A stretch of DNA of 22,799 nucleotides from DATJFH01 sp035495815 (GCA_035495815.1 DATJFH010000054.1:1-22799), one strand, 5' to 3'; positions 1 through 7,946 are shown, numbered from the stretch's first letter. Made by a program: numbers and translations. Notes: generated by a model from the letters alone, not told the origin.

Positions 1-200
1 CGGGCGTGGCCAACCCGAACATCGTCAAGATGATGAAAATAGACATCAAGGACCTGGGTTCGGCGGAAGTCCAGAAGATGAGTGACGAGGATTTAAAGGA
101 AACAATCACCAAGGGAAAGGGCAAGATGAAGCCGGTCAAGAGCGTCGCGGGTAAGGACATAGACAATGTCGTGAGCTACGTCCGCTCTTTAAAGAAATAA
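1..200 (+). CDS. Small c-type cytochrome, C-terminal end (5' partial)
   Basis: The frame is open from the window edge to a TAA at 198-200, so only the last ~65 residues are visible and the CXXCH haem site would lie upstream. The tail reads like the end of a class I (cbb3-type) monohaem cytochrome c. It has the pattern MSDEDLKETITKGKGKM, in which the final Met sits where the distal haem ligand is expected, and it ends DNVVSYVRSLKK, a typical terminal helix. A GTG at 6-8 could be read as a start, but this would leave no haem site, so I treat it as internal. It is followed 116 bp later by the Rieske gene, so it may be a soluble electron carrier for the downstream complex. The family call is by similarity of the tail only. 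Confidence 0.7.
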   Translation, partial: GVANPNIVKMMKIDIKDLGSAEVQKMSDEDLKETITKGKGKMKPVKSVAGKDIDNVVSYVRSLKK

Positions 201-235
201 TGGTCAGCCCTGGCTTGGGTGTCCTCACCCATCAT

Positions 236-296
236 GTGAGGTATCTCGCGCAGCGCTTCGAATCGTCCGGACTGCCCAAGCTTGCGGATACCTCAC
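236..296. repeat. 10-bp inverted repeat in the gap before the Rieske gene
   Basis: GTGAGGTATC at 236-245 is repeated as its exact reverse complement at 287-296, with 41 bp between. The interior holds two short perfect palindromes, GTCCGGAC (265-272) and CAAGCTTG (277-284). A separate small hairpin with a 6-bp stem and 4-nt loop lies just upstream at 216-231, after the stop of the cytochrome c gene. No T-run follows either structure, so neither is a clear intrinsic terminator. An operator or an mRNA structure ahead of the Rieske gene is possible. Confidence 0.4.
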
Positions 297-316
297 TTTC
301 CGAATTGGCCTGAGGA

Positions 317-769
317 TTGCCGTGGACGCAAACACATATGCAAGAAGGACGCCGAACTTTCATACAGTGGATCCTGGGAGGCGGAGTCAGCGGGTCGATT
401 CTGTCGTTTTTCTATCCGGCTTTTCGTTTCCTGAAGCCACCGCAGGCGGCGGAAGCCTCCGTCAATGAGGCCCCCGCCGGGAAAGTGGGTGATTTGAAGC
501 CGAACACGGCTAAGATCATCAAGTTCGGCGCGCGACCCGTTCTCTTGATGCGCCTGAGCGAGACGGAATGGAAGGCCTATTCCGCGGTGTGCAGTCACCT
601 GAACTGCACGGTTCAATTCCATGAAGAGAAGCGCCAGATCTGGTGCGCCTGCCACAACGGTTTCTATGACCTCAACGGCCAGGTCGTTTCCGGACCGCCA
701 CCCAGGCCTTTGGAAGAATACACTGTGCGCCTCAAAGCGGAAGAAATCACGGTTTCCCGGCTCGCCTGA
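317..769 (+). CDS. Rieske [2Fe-2S] iron-sulfur protein, Tat-type N-anchor
   Basis: This is a 150-residue Rieske protein, the electron-transferring iron-sulfur subunit of a cytochrome bc/b6f-type quinol oxidase. Residues 11-32 form a twin-arginine-like signal anchor (GRRTFIQWILGGG followed by a hydrophobic stretch), so the domain should face the periplasm while held in the membrane. Box 1 is CSHLNC (C92, H94, C97) and box 2 is CACHNG (C110, C112, H113). These supply the two Cys and two His cluster ligands plus the disulfide pair. The glycine-proline loop GPPPRPLEEY follows. The start is uncertain: TTG at 317 has TGAGG only one base upstream, and ATG at 338 has no clear ribosome site; both keep the RR motif. 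Cytochrome b follows 15 bp downstream. Confidence 0.93.
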   Translation: MPWTQTHMQEGRRTFIQWILGGGVSGSILSFFYPAFRFLKPPQAAEASVNEAPAGKVGDLKPNTAKIIKFGARPVLLMRLSETEWKAYSAVCSHLNCTVQFHEEKRQIWCACHNGFYDLNGQVVSGPPPRPLEEYTVRLKAEEITVSRLA

Positions 770-773
770 CCTT

Positions 774-780
774 AAGGAGG
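774..780 (+). promoter_or_regulatory. Strong ribosome binding site for cytochrome b
   Basis: AAGGAGG lies directly after the Rieske stop and 4 bp before a GTG at 785. It supports the GTG as the cytochrome b start, since no ATG is available before the conserved N-terminal region. Confidence 0.7.
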
Positions 781-784
781 TTGA

Positions 785-1861
785 GTGTCGCTTAGCTCCA
801 AAACGAACGAGCCGGCAGGATGGATTGGCGAACGCATCGGGTTGGATTCGATCCGCAGCGTCCTGGCTCACAAGACAGTTCCGGTCCACTCGGCGACCGT
901 CTGGTACTACTTCGGCGGGATCACCCTGTTCTTATTTCTCATTCAGGTAGTGACCGGGATTCTGCTTCTGTTTTATTACCGGCCCACGACGACGGAAGCC
1001 TACGAGAGTGTCCAGTTCATCATGACCAAGGTCGAGTTCGGATGGCTGGTCCGCTCCGTTCATAGTTGGTCGGCGAATTTAATGATCCTGGCGGCCTTTG
1101 TCCATATGTTCAGCGTGGTATTCCTGCACGCTTACCGCAGGCCGCGGGAATTGACATGGCTGAGCGGCATCGCCCTGTTGGGGCTGGCGCTGGCGTTTGG
1201 CTTCAGCGGCTATCTCCTGCCCTGGAACAAGGTCTCCTACTTCGCCACCAAAGTGGGGACGGACATGGCCGCCGGTGTTCCGCTCATCGGCCTCGAGCTG
1301 GCGCGGTATCTTCGCGGCGGAGAGGATGTGGCCGGAGCCACGCTGAGTCGCTTCTTCGCCTTGCACGTGGCTGTGCTGCCGGCGCTGACCACGATGCTCC
1401 TGCTGGTTCACTTGCTGCTGGTCCAAAAGCACGGCATCAGCACGCCCCCTTGGATCCGGGATGGGAAGCTGCGGCAGATGCCGTTTTACCCGAACTTCTT
1501 CTTGCGGGAGCTCATGGCCTGGTACGGAGCGCTGGCCGTCCTCGGTTCCTTGGCCGCCATATTTCCATGGGAGCTGGGTGAGAAGGCGGACCCGTTCGCC
1601 TCGGCGCCGGCAGGCATCCGGCCGGAGTGGTACTTCCTCGCGCCTTTCTACACCTTGAAGCTGATTCCCAGTCACGTGCTCCGGCTCGACGGAGAACTGC
1701 TGGGCATCGTGGGGTTTTCACTGCTCGCCGTCTGGTGGGTCACGCTGCCGTTTTGGGCCGTGGACAGGCAAGGATCGACCCGGGTCCGGTGGGTGACGGG
1801 AGCGGGTGTGCTCCTGATCGCCTACCTGTCGGCGTTCTCCCTTTTGGGGTACTTCCGATGA
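785..1861 (+). CDS. Cytochrome b (b6-like, fused to subunit IV)
   Basis: This 358-residue membrane subunit of a Rieske/cytochrome b complex oxidises quinol and carries two b haems. About seven membrane helices are visible: four in the b6-like half, then three in the subunit-IV half. Haem ligands are H93 and H107 in the second helix and H194 and H209 in the fourth. The 14-residue gap in the fourth helix is the b6-type spacing; mitochondrial cytochrome b has 13. The quinol-site motif PEWYF is at 280-284. Long stretches resemble b6, such as GGIT, TGILLLFYYRP, RSVHSW and RRPRELTW. The Cys that binds haem c-n in b6 is replaced by Leu50. b6 and subunit IV are usually separate genes in b6f operons, so the fusion is bc-like. 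The stop overlaps the next start (ATGA). Most likely menaquinol is the substrate, an inference from the phylum. Confidence 0.95.
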   Translation: MSLSSKTNEPAGWIGERIGLDSIRSVLAHKTVPVHSATVWYYFGGITLFLFLIQVVTGILLLFYYRPTTTEAYESVQFIMTKVEFGWLVRSVHSWSANLMILAAFVHMFSVVFLHAYRRPRELTWLSGIALLGLALAFGFSGYLLPWNKVSYFATKVGTDMAAGVPLIGLELARYLRGGEDVAGATLSRFFALHVAVLPALTTMLLLVHLLLVQKHGISTPPWIRDGKLRQMPFYPNFFLRELMAWYGALAVLGSLAAIFPWELGEKADPFASAPAGIRPEWYFLAPFYTLKLIPSHVLRLDGELLGIVGFSLLAVWWVTLPFWAVDRQGSTRVRWVTGAGVLLIAYLSAFSLLGYFR

Positions 1862-3087
1862 AGCCACTACTGGCCGGTTTTTTCATGATTGGCGTGGCGA
1901 TGGCCGCCAAGGACAGTTGTCTCGAATGCCACTCCCTTCTCGAGGGCAATCTTCAGGCGCCGGCCAAGGCCTTCGGCGGTGACATCCACTCCCGTCATGG
2001 ATTTCGCTGTAACGACTGTCACGGGGGGGATCCAAGCTCGGACGACCTCGAAATTTCCATGAGCGCGTCCCGCGGATTCGTCGGCAAGGTTCCACGGACC
2101 GCAATCCCCAAGCTGTGCGCCCGCTGTCACAGCGACGCAACCCTGATACACAAGTTCAGGCCCCAGCAACGGGTCGATCAACTCGCACAATATCAGACCA
2201 GTGTGCACGGCAAGCGGCTGGCCGCGGGGGACGACGCTGTGGCCACCTGCATCGACTGCCACAGCGTGCACGATATCCGCGCAGTCAAAGATCCAAAATC
2301 GCCCACCCATCCGCTGCGGCTGCCGCAGACCTGCGCGAGTTGTCACGCGAGCGCGCAGCACATGGCGAAATACAAGATCGGGACGACCCAGTTTGCCGAT
2401 TACCAGACCAGCGTACACTGGCAGGCGTTGTCGAAGGGGAATGATCTCTCGGCTCCGAATTGCGCGACCTGCCATGGCAACCATGGAGCCACTCCGCCAC
2501 AAGTGACTTCGGTCGCTTCCGTTTGCGGAACCTGTCACGTGGTTTTTGAAGAACTTTTTTCGAAGAGCCCGCACCAGGCTGCTTTTGCGGACATGGGCGC
2601 CTGCGTCGTGTGTCACTCGAATCACGCAATCCAGCGTCCGTCGGATAAGATGCTGGCCGGTTCTTCGTCGATTTGTTCCCAGTGCCACGACGAAAACAGC
2701 GCCGGCGGAAAAGCGGCTCTGGAAATGTCATCGCTGATTCATAACCTGGACGAATCCGTGCAACGCTCGGACAGAATTCTCGAACGCAGCCGAAGCTACG
2801 GTATGGAAGTGTCTGAAGCGCTGATACGGCAGACCGACGCCAAAGAGAACCTGATAAAAGCACGGGTGGCGCTGCATGCGTTTCAAGTGGAGGCGGTTCG
2901 GAAGCGGGTAACCGACGGCCTCGCGGTGAGTCAGGAAACCTGGAACGCCGGCGCCGCCGCGCTTCGAGAGAGAGATCACCGCAGGATCGGCCTGGCGGTG
3001 TCGCTCGTATTCATTGTAATTACGCTGGCCGGATTGTGGTTGACGATTCGCCGGATCGAGGCTGGCCAGAAAGCCTCATCCACCTAG
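1858..3087 (+). CDS. Nine-haem c-type cytochrome with C-terminal membrane anchor
   Basis: The protein has 409 residues, with the ATG overlapping the cytochrome b stop by 4 bp. Residues 1-17 form a signal peptide (MKPLLAGFFMIGVAMAA). Nine CXXCH sites begin at C21, C51, C87, C131, C159, C202, C223, C249 and C273. A repeated unit with YQTSVH followed by CXXCH occurs at 112 and again exactly 70 residues later at 182. A shorter related copy (SKSPHQAAF with CVVCH) is near 235-253. After the haem domain comes a long helical, charged stretch (290-375), then a membrane helix at about 377-397 with a basic tail, so the haem domain should sit outside the cytoplasm. No cytochrome c1 or f gene is present here, so I infer that this protein accepts electrons from the Rieske centre. 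Its family name is not certain. Confidence 0.9.
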   Translation: MKPLLAGFFMIGVAMAAKDSCLECHSLLEGNLQAPAKAFGGDIHSRHGFRCNDCHGGDPSSDDLEISMSASRGFVGKVPRTAIPKLCARCHSDATLIHKFRPQQRVDQLAQYQTSVHGKRLAAGDDAVATCIDCHSVHDIRAVKDPKSPTHPLRLPQTCASCHASAQHMAKYKIGTTQFADYQTSVHWQALSKGNDLSAPNCATCHGNHGATPPQVTSVASVCGTCHVVFEELFSKSPHQAAFADMGACVVCHSNHAIQRPSDKMLAGSSSICSQCHDENSAGGKAALEMSSLIHNLDESVQRSDRILERSRSYGMEVSEALIRQTDAKENLIKARVALHAFQVEAVRKRVTDGLAVSQETWNAGAAALRERDHRRIGLAVSLVFIVITLAGLWLTIRRIEAGQKASST

Positions 3088-3090
3088 ATT

Positions 3091-3097
3091 AGGGGGG
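3091..3097 (+). promoter_or_regulatory. G-run ribosome binding site of the five-haem cytochrome
   Basis: AGGGGGGG starts at 3091, a few bases before the ATG at 3101, in the 13-bp gap between the two cytochrome genes. It fits an unusually G-rich Shine-Dalgarno element and supports the ATG choice. The run of seven G is also a place where a sequencing or slippage error could occur. Confidence 0.5.
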
Positions 3098-3100
3098 GCC

Positions 3101-4195
3101 ATGTTGTTTCCGCTTCTGCTGTTCGCGGCTGCCGCCGGGTCGGGGGACATGACTCCGCCGGCCTCCGCTGAAGTGTGCGGCCGCTGCCACCGGACTATCC
3201 ATGAAGCCTGGAAGACATCGTCCCACTCGGAGGCCATGGAAAGCCGGCTTTTCCAGGAGTCGCTGGCGCTCGCGGAAGGTGATTTCGGCCCCGATGCGCG
3301 CAAGACCTGCCTCGGGTGTCACGCCCCGATCGCTGTCAAGACCGGCGACCTGAGACTGGAAAAGAAGGTCAGTTGGGAGGGGGTGACGTGCGACTATTGC
3401 CATTCGGTGCGGGACTTGTCTCTGGGCGAGCCGCCCAAGGCCGTGGTAACCTTCGCCCTCATAAAGAGCGGTCCATGGAAAGACTCGGTTTCTACGGCGC
3501 ACGGCGTGGCGTATTCACCCCTGCACTCATCTTCGACCATGTGCGCGACGTGTCACGAATATAAGAACGCGGCCGGATTTTCCGTTCTGACGACCTATTC
3601 GGAGTGGAAGAACAGCAGTTATGCCAGGCAGGGGAAAGAATGCCAGTCGTGTCACATGTACCGGGTTGCCGGCGACGTAGTGGATCCGCGCGTGGCGCGC
3701 ACGCAGCATGCGCAGATCAACCTTCATCAAATGCCCGGCAGCCACTCGCTGGAACAGCTCAACCGGGCGATCAAGGCGCAGCTTTTTGCGTGGCGCGAAG
3801 GGGGCAACGTCAGAGTCAAGGTAGACCTCTTGAATCAACTCGCCGGACATTACTTCCCGACGGGATCCCCGTTGCGGCAACTGGTTCTCGAAGTGCGTGC
3901 GGATTCCTACGCGGGTTCTCAGTTCCGTGAAGAACGAGTGTTGACCCGAAAGATTGCGGACCAGCACGGCACGGTTCTGACCCGGGAGCACTTCGTGTTC
4001 GTGAAAGGCGCTAAAGCCGTTTCGGATACCAGACTGGCCCCGGGAGAGAAACGTTCGGAAACCTTTTCCTTCGCCATGCCCGCCGGTAAGCAGGCGCAAA
4101 TCAAAGCGACTCTCGTCTATGTTTACTCCCCGATGGCGCGTACCCAGGCTCAACAGCGAGTTACCTTCATGACGTTGAGCCAGTTCCTGAAATAG
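3101..4195 (+). CDS. Five-haem c-type cytochrome (cytochrome c554-like) with C-terminal beta domain
   Basis: The 364-residue protein starts with a short hydrophobic signal peptide (MLFPLLLFAAAAGSG). Five CXXCH sites begin at C26, C70, C97, C148 and C181. The first one has the form EVCGRCHRTIHEAWKTSSHS, which resembles cytochrome c554-like proteins in which the CXXCH is followed by a W and an SxHS motif. Residues from about 205 to 364 carry no haem and look beta-rich, with LAGHYFPTGSPLRQL near 245-259. It should be periplasmic or outer-membrane associated. It is the second multihaem protein in the Rieske/cytochrome b operon, so an electron-accepting role downstream of the nine-haem protein is likely but inferred. 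Its stop touches the upstream alternative start of the next gene. Confidence 0.88.
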   Translation: MLFPLLLFAAAAGSGDMTPPASAEVCGRCHRTIHEAWKTSSHSEAMESRLFQESLALAEGDFGPDARKTCLGCHAPIAVKTGDLRLEKKVSWEGVTCDYCHSVRDLSLGEPPKAVVTFALIKSGPWKDSVSTAHGVAYSPLHSSSTMCATCHEYKNAAGFSVLTTYSEWKNSSYARQGKECQSCHMYRVAGDVVDPRVARTQHAQINLHQMPGSHSLEQLNRAIKAQLFAWREGGNVRVKVDLLNQLAGHYFPTGSPLRQLVLEVRADSYAGSQFREERVLTRKIADQHGTVLTREHFVFVKGAKAVSDTRLAPGEKRSETFSFAMPAGKQAQIKATLVYVYSPMARTQAQQRVTFMTLSQFLK

Positions 4196-4215
4196 TGCGG
4201 GGGCGGCGCGCAGCG

Positions 4216-7002
4216 ATGCGGACTCCGGTCATCATTATTGTTCTGTGCGCACATGGCGTTGCTCAACAGAAGCGGCCGACGGAGATGGAACGCGCCGTCG
4301 AGGAATTCAAGATCCAGACTCGCGCGCTAGGCCCCGGCGCCGGCAGCCCGCAAGCCGGTGGAGCTTCGTTCCGACCGCAATGGCACGGCAGGATTTTCGA
4401 AAACTTCCGCAACGATGCGCTGGACGCCATGCCGCACGAAGTCCGGCAGCGGGGCTCGGACAAGGCGATTCTGCGCAGAAACCAGTTCGGGTTCAACATC
4501 GCCGGACCGCTGTGGATCCCCAAGCTGGCGCGGGCGCGAAGATCTTTTGTCTTGCTGTCCTATGAAGGAGTCCGGGAGCGCATCTCGCGGACCTATCTTC
4601 GAACGGTTCCCACCCTGGCTGAGCGCGCCGGTGACTACTCGGCGGTGGTGGATCAGGCGGGCAGTCTGCTGCCGGTCTTCGATCCGGCCGGCACACGGCC
4701 GAACGAGGCGTTCGACCCGGCGCGTCCGGTGTCCGTCGAGAATCTCCAGTACCTGCGTGATCCGTTCCCCGGCAACCGCATTCCCAATGCGCGTCTGGAC
4801 GAAGTCTCGCGGAAGATCGTATCGTATTATCCACCGCCGAACGCTGCGGCGGGGCCCTTCTTCCAAAACAACTATTTCGTCAACTCCCCCGAGACCAACA
4901 CCGCGAACGGCATGATCGTCAAGTTCGACCACTCGGTGAAAGAACGGAGCCGCATCAGCGTGCAGTTGTCGCTCTCGAACGGCTTTCTGGGCGCGGCGCG
5001 CTGGTTTCCGAGCGCCGCCAATCCGGGCGCATCCGACCGGAAGTACCAGACCCGGAGTGGCTCGCTGCAGCATGTTCTCACGGCCTCCTCGCGCACGGTC
5101 AACACGCTGACGTTCCAGGCAGCGTCGAACAGCTCCGAAAATGGAGACGCCACAGACAGTGCGAATTACTCCGCTGCCCTGTCGCTGCGCGGTATCGACG
5201 GCCAATCATTTCCGGTGATGCGCTTTTCTCCCTACCTCGGCATGGGGCATTCATATCCAATCTCGAGAAACGCGCAGAACCACTTTGTTGGGACCGAAGC
5301 GCTCTCCACCCGCCGCGGCCGGCACGGGCTGCGGCTGGTGGGGCAAGCCGTGTCTTACCAGGTAGATACTTTTTGGCCGCAGTACCCGGCGGGTTCGTTC
5401 AACTTTTCGTCCGGGCTCACCAGTCTGCCCGGCATCGTGAACACCGGTCACGCATTTGCGAGTTTCCTGTTGGGGCTCGCGGATTATGCGGAAAGCAGTA
5501 TCGTAAAGGAACCCTCCTATTTCCGGCGGAGCCAGCAGCTCGTCGCCTTGCGGGACCATTATGAGGCCGGAAAAGGGCTCACCATCAGCCTGGGAATCAA
5601 CCTGGAGCACGGCACGCCGAGAGTGGAGAAATACGACCGCCAGTCGACCGTGGACCTCGCCGCCTGGAATCCTGTCGCCGGACGCAAGGGCGCTCTGGCC
5701 GCGGCGGGGCGCGCGGGCTACGGACGGTCATTTCAGCCGGATCGTTGGTGGCTGGAGCCGAGTCTGAGCATCGCCTGGAATCCCCCGGGCGATTCACGCG
5801 CCGTCATACGCGCCTCATTTGCGCGAAGTTACTCGCCCATCCCGCTCCACACCGCCCAGTCGGGCACTCAGGGATTCAGCGGCTATCCCACCTACATTTC
5901 GCAGAACGTTCAGTTAGCGCCCGCGCTCGTGCTGGCGGGCGGTGTTCCGCCGTCGAGACCCGTCCCGGACCTCCGCCCCGAGGCGGCCGATAACACGGTG
6001 GCGGATCTGGTGGACGCATCAGGACGCCTGCCCACCTACCAGTCCGTCACGCTGAGCGTGGAACGTGAGGCGCCAGGCTCGATCGCGATTACCGCAGGCG
6101 TTTCCCATGCCGGAGGGAAGAACCTGCTGGTCGGAAACGGAGCCGCGAATCCGAATGCTCTTCCGCTGGAGTCGCTGCGATTCCGCGACCGGCTCAATGA
6201 CGAGACTTTCAACCGCTCCCTGCGCGCCTATCCTCAGTACAAGGGTTTCGACGTGTACAACGCGTATTCTCTGGGCCGCTACCAGCGCGACTCGGCGTTC
6301 CTGCGGGTGGAACGGCGCGCTTCGAAGGGCCTCTCGCTGGTGGCCTATTATGAATTCTCCAAACAGCTGGACGACTATTCGGGACCTTACGGGAAGCAGG
6401 ATTTCTTCGACCGGCGCAACGAGTGGTCGCTGACGCCAGGCAGCCTGCCGCAGAGACTGGAGGTCAGCTACGTTTACGAATTACCGTTTGGCCCGAACAA
6501 GTCTTTTCTCAATTTCGGCGACTGGCGGCGGCGCCTGCTCGACGGGTGGTCGATTAGCGGCACGGCCGCGCTTTCGAGCGGTAATCCGATCTATCTCCGC
6601 CCGCAGTTCAATAATACAGGCGGCGTAGCGCAGGCGCTGCATGTCAACGTGGCGCCCGGCGTGAATGCGCATGTGCGCGACCCCGGTCCTGAGTTGTGGT
6701 TCAATCCGGCGGCTTTCGATCAACCGCCGGACTTTACGATCGGCGACGCCTCGCGCACTCACGGGTCCCTGCGTAACCCCGGAAATCAGAACTATGACGC
6801 CGCGTTGACCAAGAGGTTCGCACTCTCGCCGGACCGCACTTTCGAATTCAGCGCGCAGGCTTTCGACTTTATCAATCATGCAAATTGGAACGATCCGGAC
6901 AATGTAATCGGTCCTGCGCAGGCGCCTAACCTGAATGCCGGCAGGATTATCGGATCGGCGGGAGGACGCGTGATTCAAGTAGGAGTGAGGTTCAGCTTTT
7001 GA
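4216..7002 (+). CDS. Oar-like TonB-receptor beta-barrel lacking N-terminal and plug domains
   Basis: The 928-residue protein has a signal peptide (MRTPVIIIVLCAHGVA) and then enters the Oar-type receptor pattern very late. AVEEFKIQT at about 27-35 and WHGRIFENFRNDALDA at 56-71 match the junction where the plug normally ends and the barrel begins. The carboxypeptidase-regulatory-like domain and most of the plug of normal 1000-1200-residue homologues are absent. The rest is typical barrel sequence, with FVLLSYEGVRER, RDPFPGNRIP and a final ...VGVRFSF ending in Phe, the outer-membrane assembly signal. A GTG at 4195 would add seven basic residues and is an alternative start; neither has a convincing ribosome site. 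It lies in the operon with the cytochromes and overlaps the next gene by 4 bp. Confidence 0.88.
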   Translation: MRTPVIIIVLCAHGVAQQKRPTEMERAVEEFKIQTRALGPGAGSPQAGGASFRPQWHGRIFENFRNDALDAMPHEVRQRGSDKAILRRNQFGFNIAGPLWIPKLARARRSFVLLSYEGVRERISRTYLRTVPTLAERAGDYSAVVDQAGSLLPVFDPAGTRPNEAFDPARPVSVENLQYLRDPFPGNRIPNARLDEVSRKIVSYYPPPNAAAGPFFQNNYFVNSPETNTANGMIVKFDHSVKERSRISVQLSLSNGFLGAARWFPSAANPGASDRKYQTRSGSLQHVLTASSRTVNTLTFQAASNSSENGDATDSANYSAALSLRGIDGQSFPVMRFSPYLGMGHSYPISRNAQNHFVGTEALSTRRGRHGLRLVGQAVSYQVDTFWPQYPAGSFNFSSGLTSLPGIVNTGHAFASFLLGLADYAESSIVKEPSYFRRSQQLVALRDHYEAGKGLTISLGINLEHGTPRVEKYDRQSTVDLAAWNPVAGRKGALAAAGRAGYGRSFQPDRWWLEPSLSIAWNPPGDSRAVIRASFARSYSPIPLHTAQSGTQGFSGYPTYISQNVQLAPALVLAGGVPPSRPVPDLRPEAADNTVADLVDASGRLPTYQSVTLSVEREAPGSIAITAGVSHAGGKNLLVGNGAANPNALPLESLRFRDRLNDETFNRSLRAYPQYKGFDVYNAYSLGRYQRDSAFLRVERRASKGLSLVAYYEFSKQLDDYSGPYGKQDFFDRRNEWSLTPGSLPQRLEVSYVYELPFGPNKSFLNFGDWRRRLLDGWSISGTAALSSGNPIYLRPQFNNTGGVAQALHVNVAPGVNAHVRDPGPELWFNPAAFDQPPDFTIGDASRTHGSLRNPGNQNYDAALTKRFALSPDRTFEFSAQAFDFINHANWNDPDNVIGPAQAPNLNAGRIIGSAGGRVIQVGVRFSF

Positions 7003-7940
7003 CCGCACCCGGCAGAACGATACGGCTCTGTGTGGCCTTTGCCCTGGTGTGGCCTTGCTACGCCGCGGACCCGAAGCCGCCCCGGCTCCGGCAAATCCGG
7101 ATTCCTGTCTGGGCGGACACTCCCCTGAAGGCGATGGACCTCAGAGCCACCCTGGATGGATCGGATGCCCGTGTACTGGCAATCAGAGGTCCGGTGGACG
7201 ATTTGATGCTGCTGATCGTCCTCGACCTGGCGGGTGACCCTTCTACCGTCGAGCCCGCCAGGGAAGCTTTGCTCAACGAGATCCGGAAGCTGCCGCCGCG
7301 CACGGACGTGGGCCTGTTGCGAGCTCAGGACGGGCTGAGAGTTCTGGCCAATCCGACCGCAGACCACGAATCGCTGGCGCAGGCCATCAGTTCGCTGCCG
7401 GTCAGCGGCAAGGCCGGACTGCTGGATACGATAGAAGCGGCCGGCCGCATCGCCGATGCCATTTTGGCCAAGACCACCGTGCGGGTGGCGCTGCTGTACA
7501 TTAGCGACAGCGACGTGGCGAATTACCGCGAGGATTTCACGAACCCGGTGATCAATTCGAGCGACTCCCACGATCTGAGCCGGCGATTTCCGGAGACTCT
7601 GGTTCAGGAGAAGATTTCGCAGGTCGAGAGCGTACTCGCCGGGCAGCAAGCCCCCATTTTTCTGGTACACCTGAGTTACCGCACGGACCGGATCAATGAC
7701 GCGTACCAGAATGGTCTAAAGCAGCTTGCGGAGACGACCGGCGGTAAGGCGACCTTGTGCCGATGGAGCGGAGAGGTTCCCGCCGCGCTCGAAAAATCGT
7801 TCTCGCTGATCGGCTCGCATTACAGCGTCACTCTGGCGTCACCGGAGCGCGTCGGCCGGACGGTGCAGGTGTCGATCGTCCGGGAAGACGCAAGCCACGA
7901 CCTGGATTACCGGACACGTATTTTCCTGCCAGGCCGGTGA
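6999..7940 (+). CDS. VWFA-related secreted protein (acidobacterial type) with degenerate MIDAS
   Basis: The 313-residue protein has an N-terminal signal peptide (RTIRLCVAFALVWPCYAA). The TTG start overlaps the receptor stop (TTGA) and is preceded by GGAGTGAGG at 6982-6990 with 8 bp spacing, which supports it. The body follows the layout of the acidobacterial VWFA-related family: a beta strand ending LLIVLDLAGD, then a helix, then RTDVGLLRAQDGLRVL, then LLDTIEAA and VALLYISDSD. The metal-ion-dependent adhesion site DxSxS reads D76-L-A-G-D80, so both serines are lost and metal binding is doubtful. The family is abundant in Acidobacteria and its function is unknown. As the last gene of the cytochrome/receptor unit, it may be a periplasmic or surface binding partner (inference). 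Its stop is only 6 bp from the convergent galT stop. Confidence 0.82.
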   Translation: MTAPGRTIRLCVAFALVWPCYAADPKPPRLRQIRIPVWADTPLKAMDLRATLDGSDARVLAIRGPVDDLMLLIVLDLAGDPSTVEPAREALLNEIRKLPPRTDVGLLRAQDGLRVLANPTADHESLAQAISSLPVSGKAGLLDTIEAAGRIADAILAKTTVRVALLYISDSDVANYREDFTNPVINSSDSHDLSRRFPETLVQEKISQVESVLAGQQAPIFLVHLSYRTDRINDAYQNGLKQLAETTGGKATLCRWSGEVPAALEKSFSLIGSHYSVTLASPERVGRTVQVSIVREDASHDLDYRTRIFLPGR

Positions 7941-7946
7941 ATCGTG

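Noticed and set aside
6..200. GTG at 6 as a genuine start of a small 64-residue protein
   Set aside because: The sequence looks like the tail of a cytochrome c; a start here would leave no haem-binding site.
7941..7946. Terminator between the convergent VWFA and galT genes
   Set aside because: Only 6 bp separate the stop codons; no hairpin fits there.
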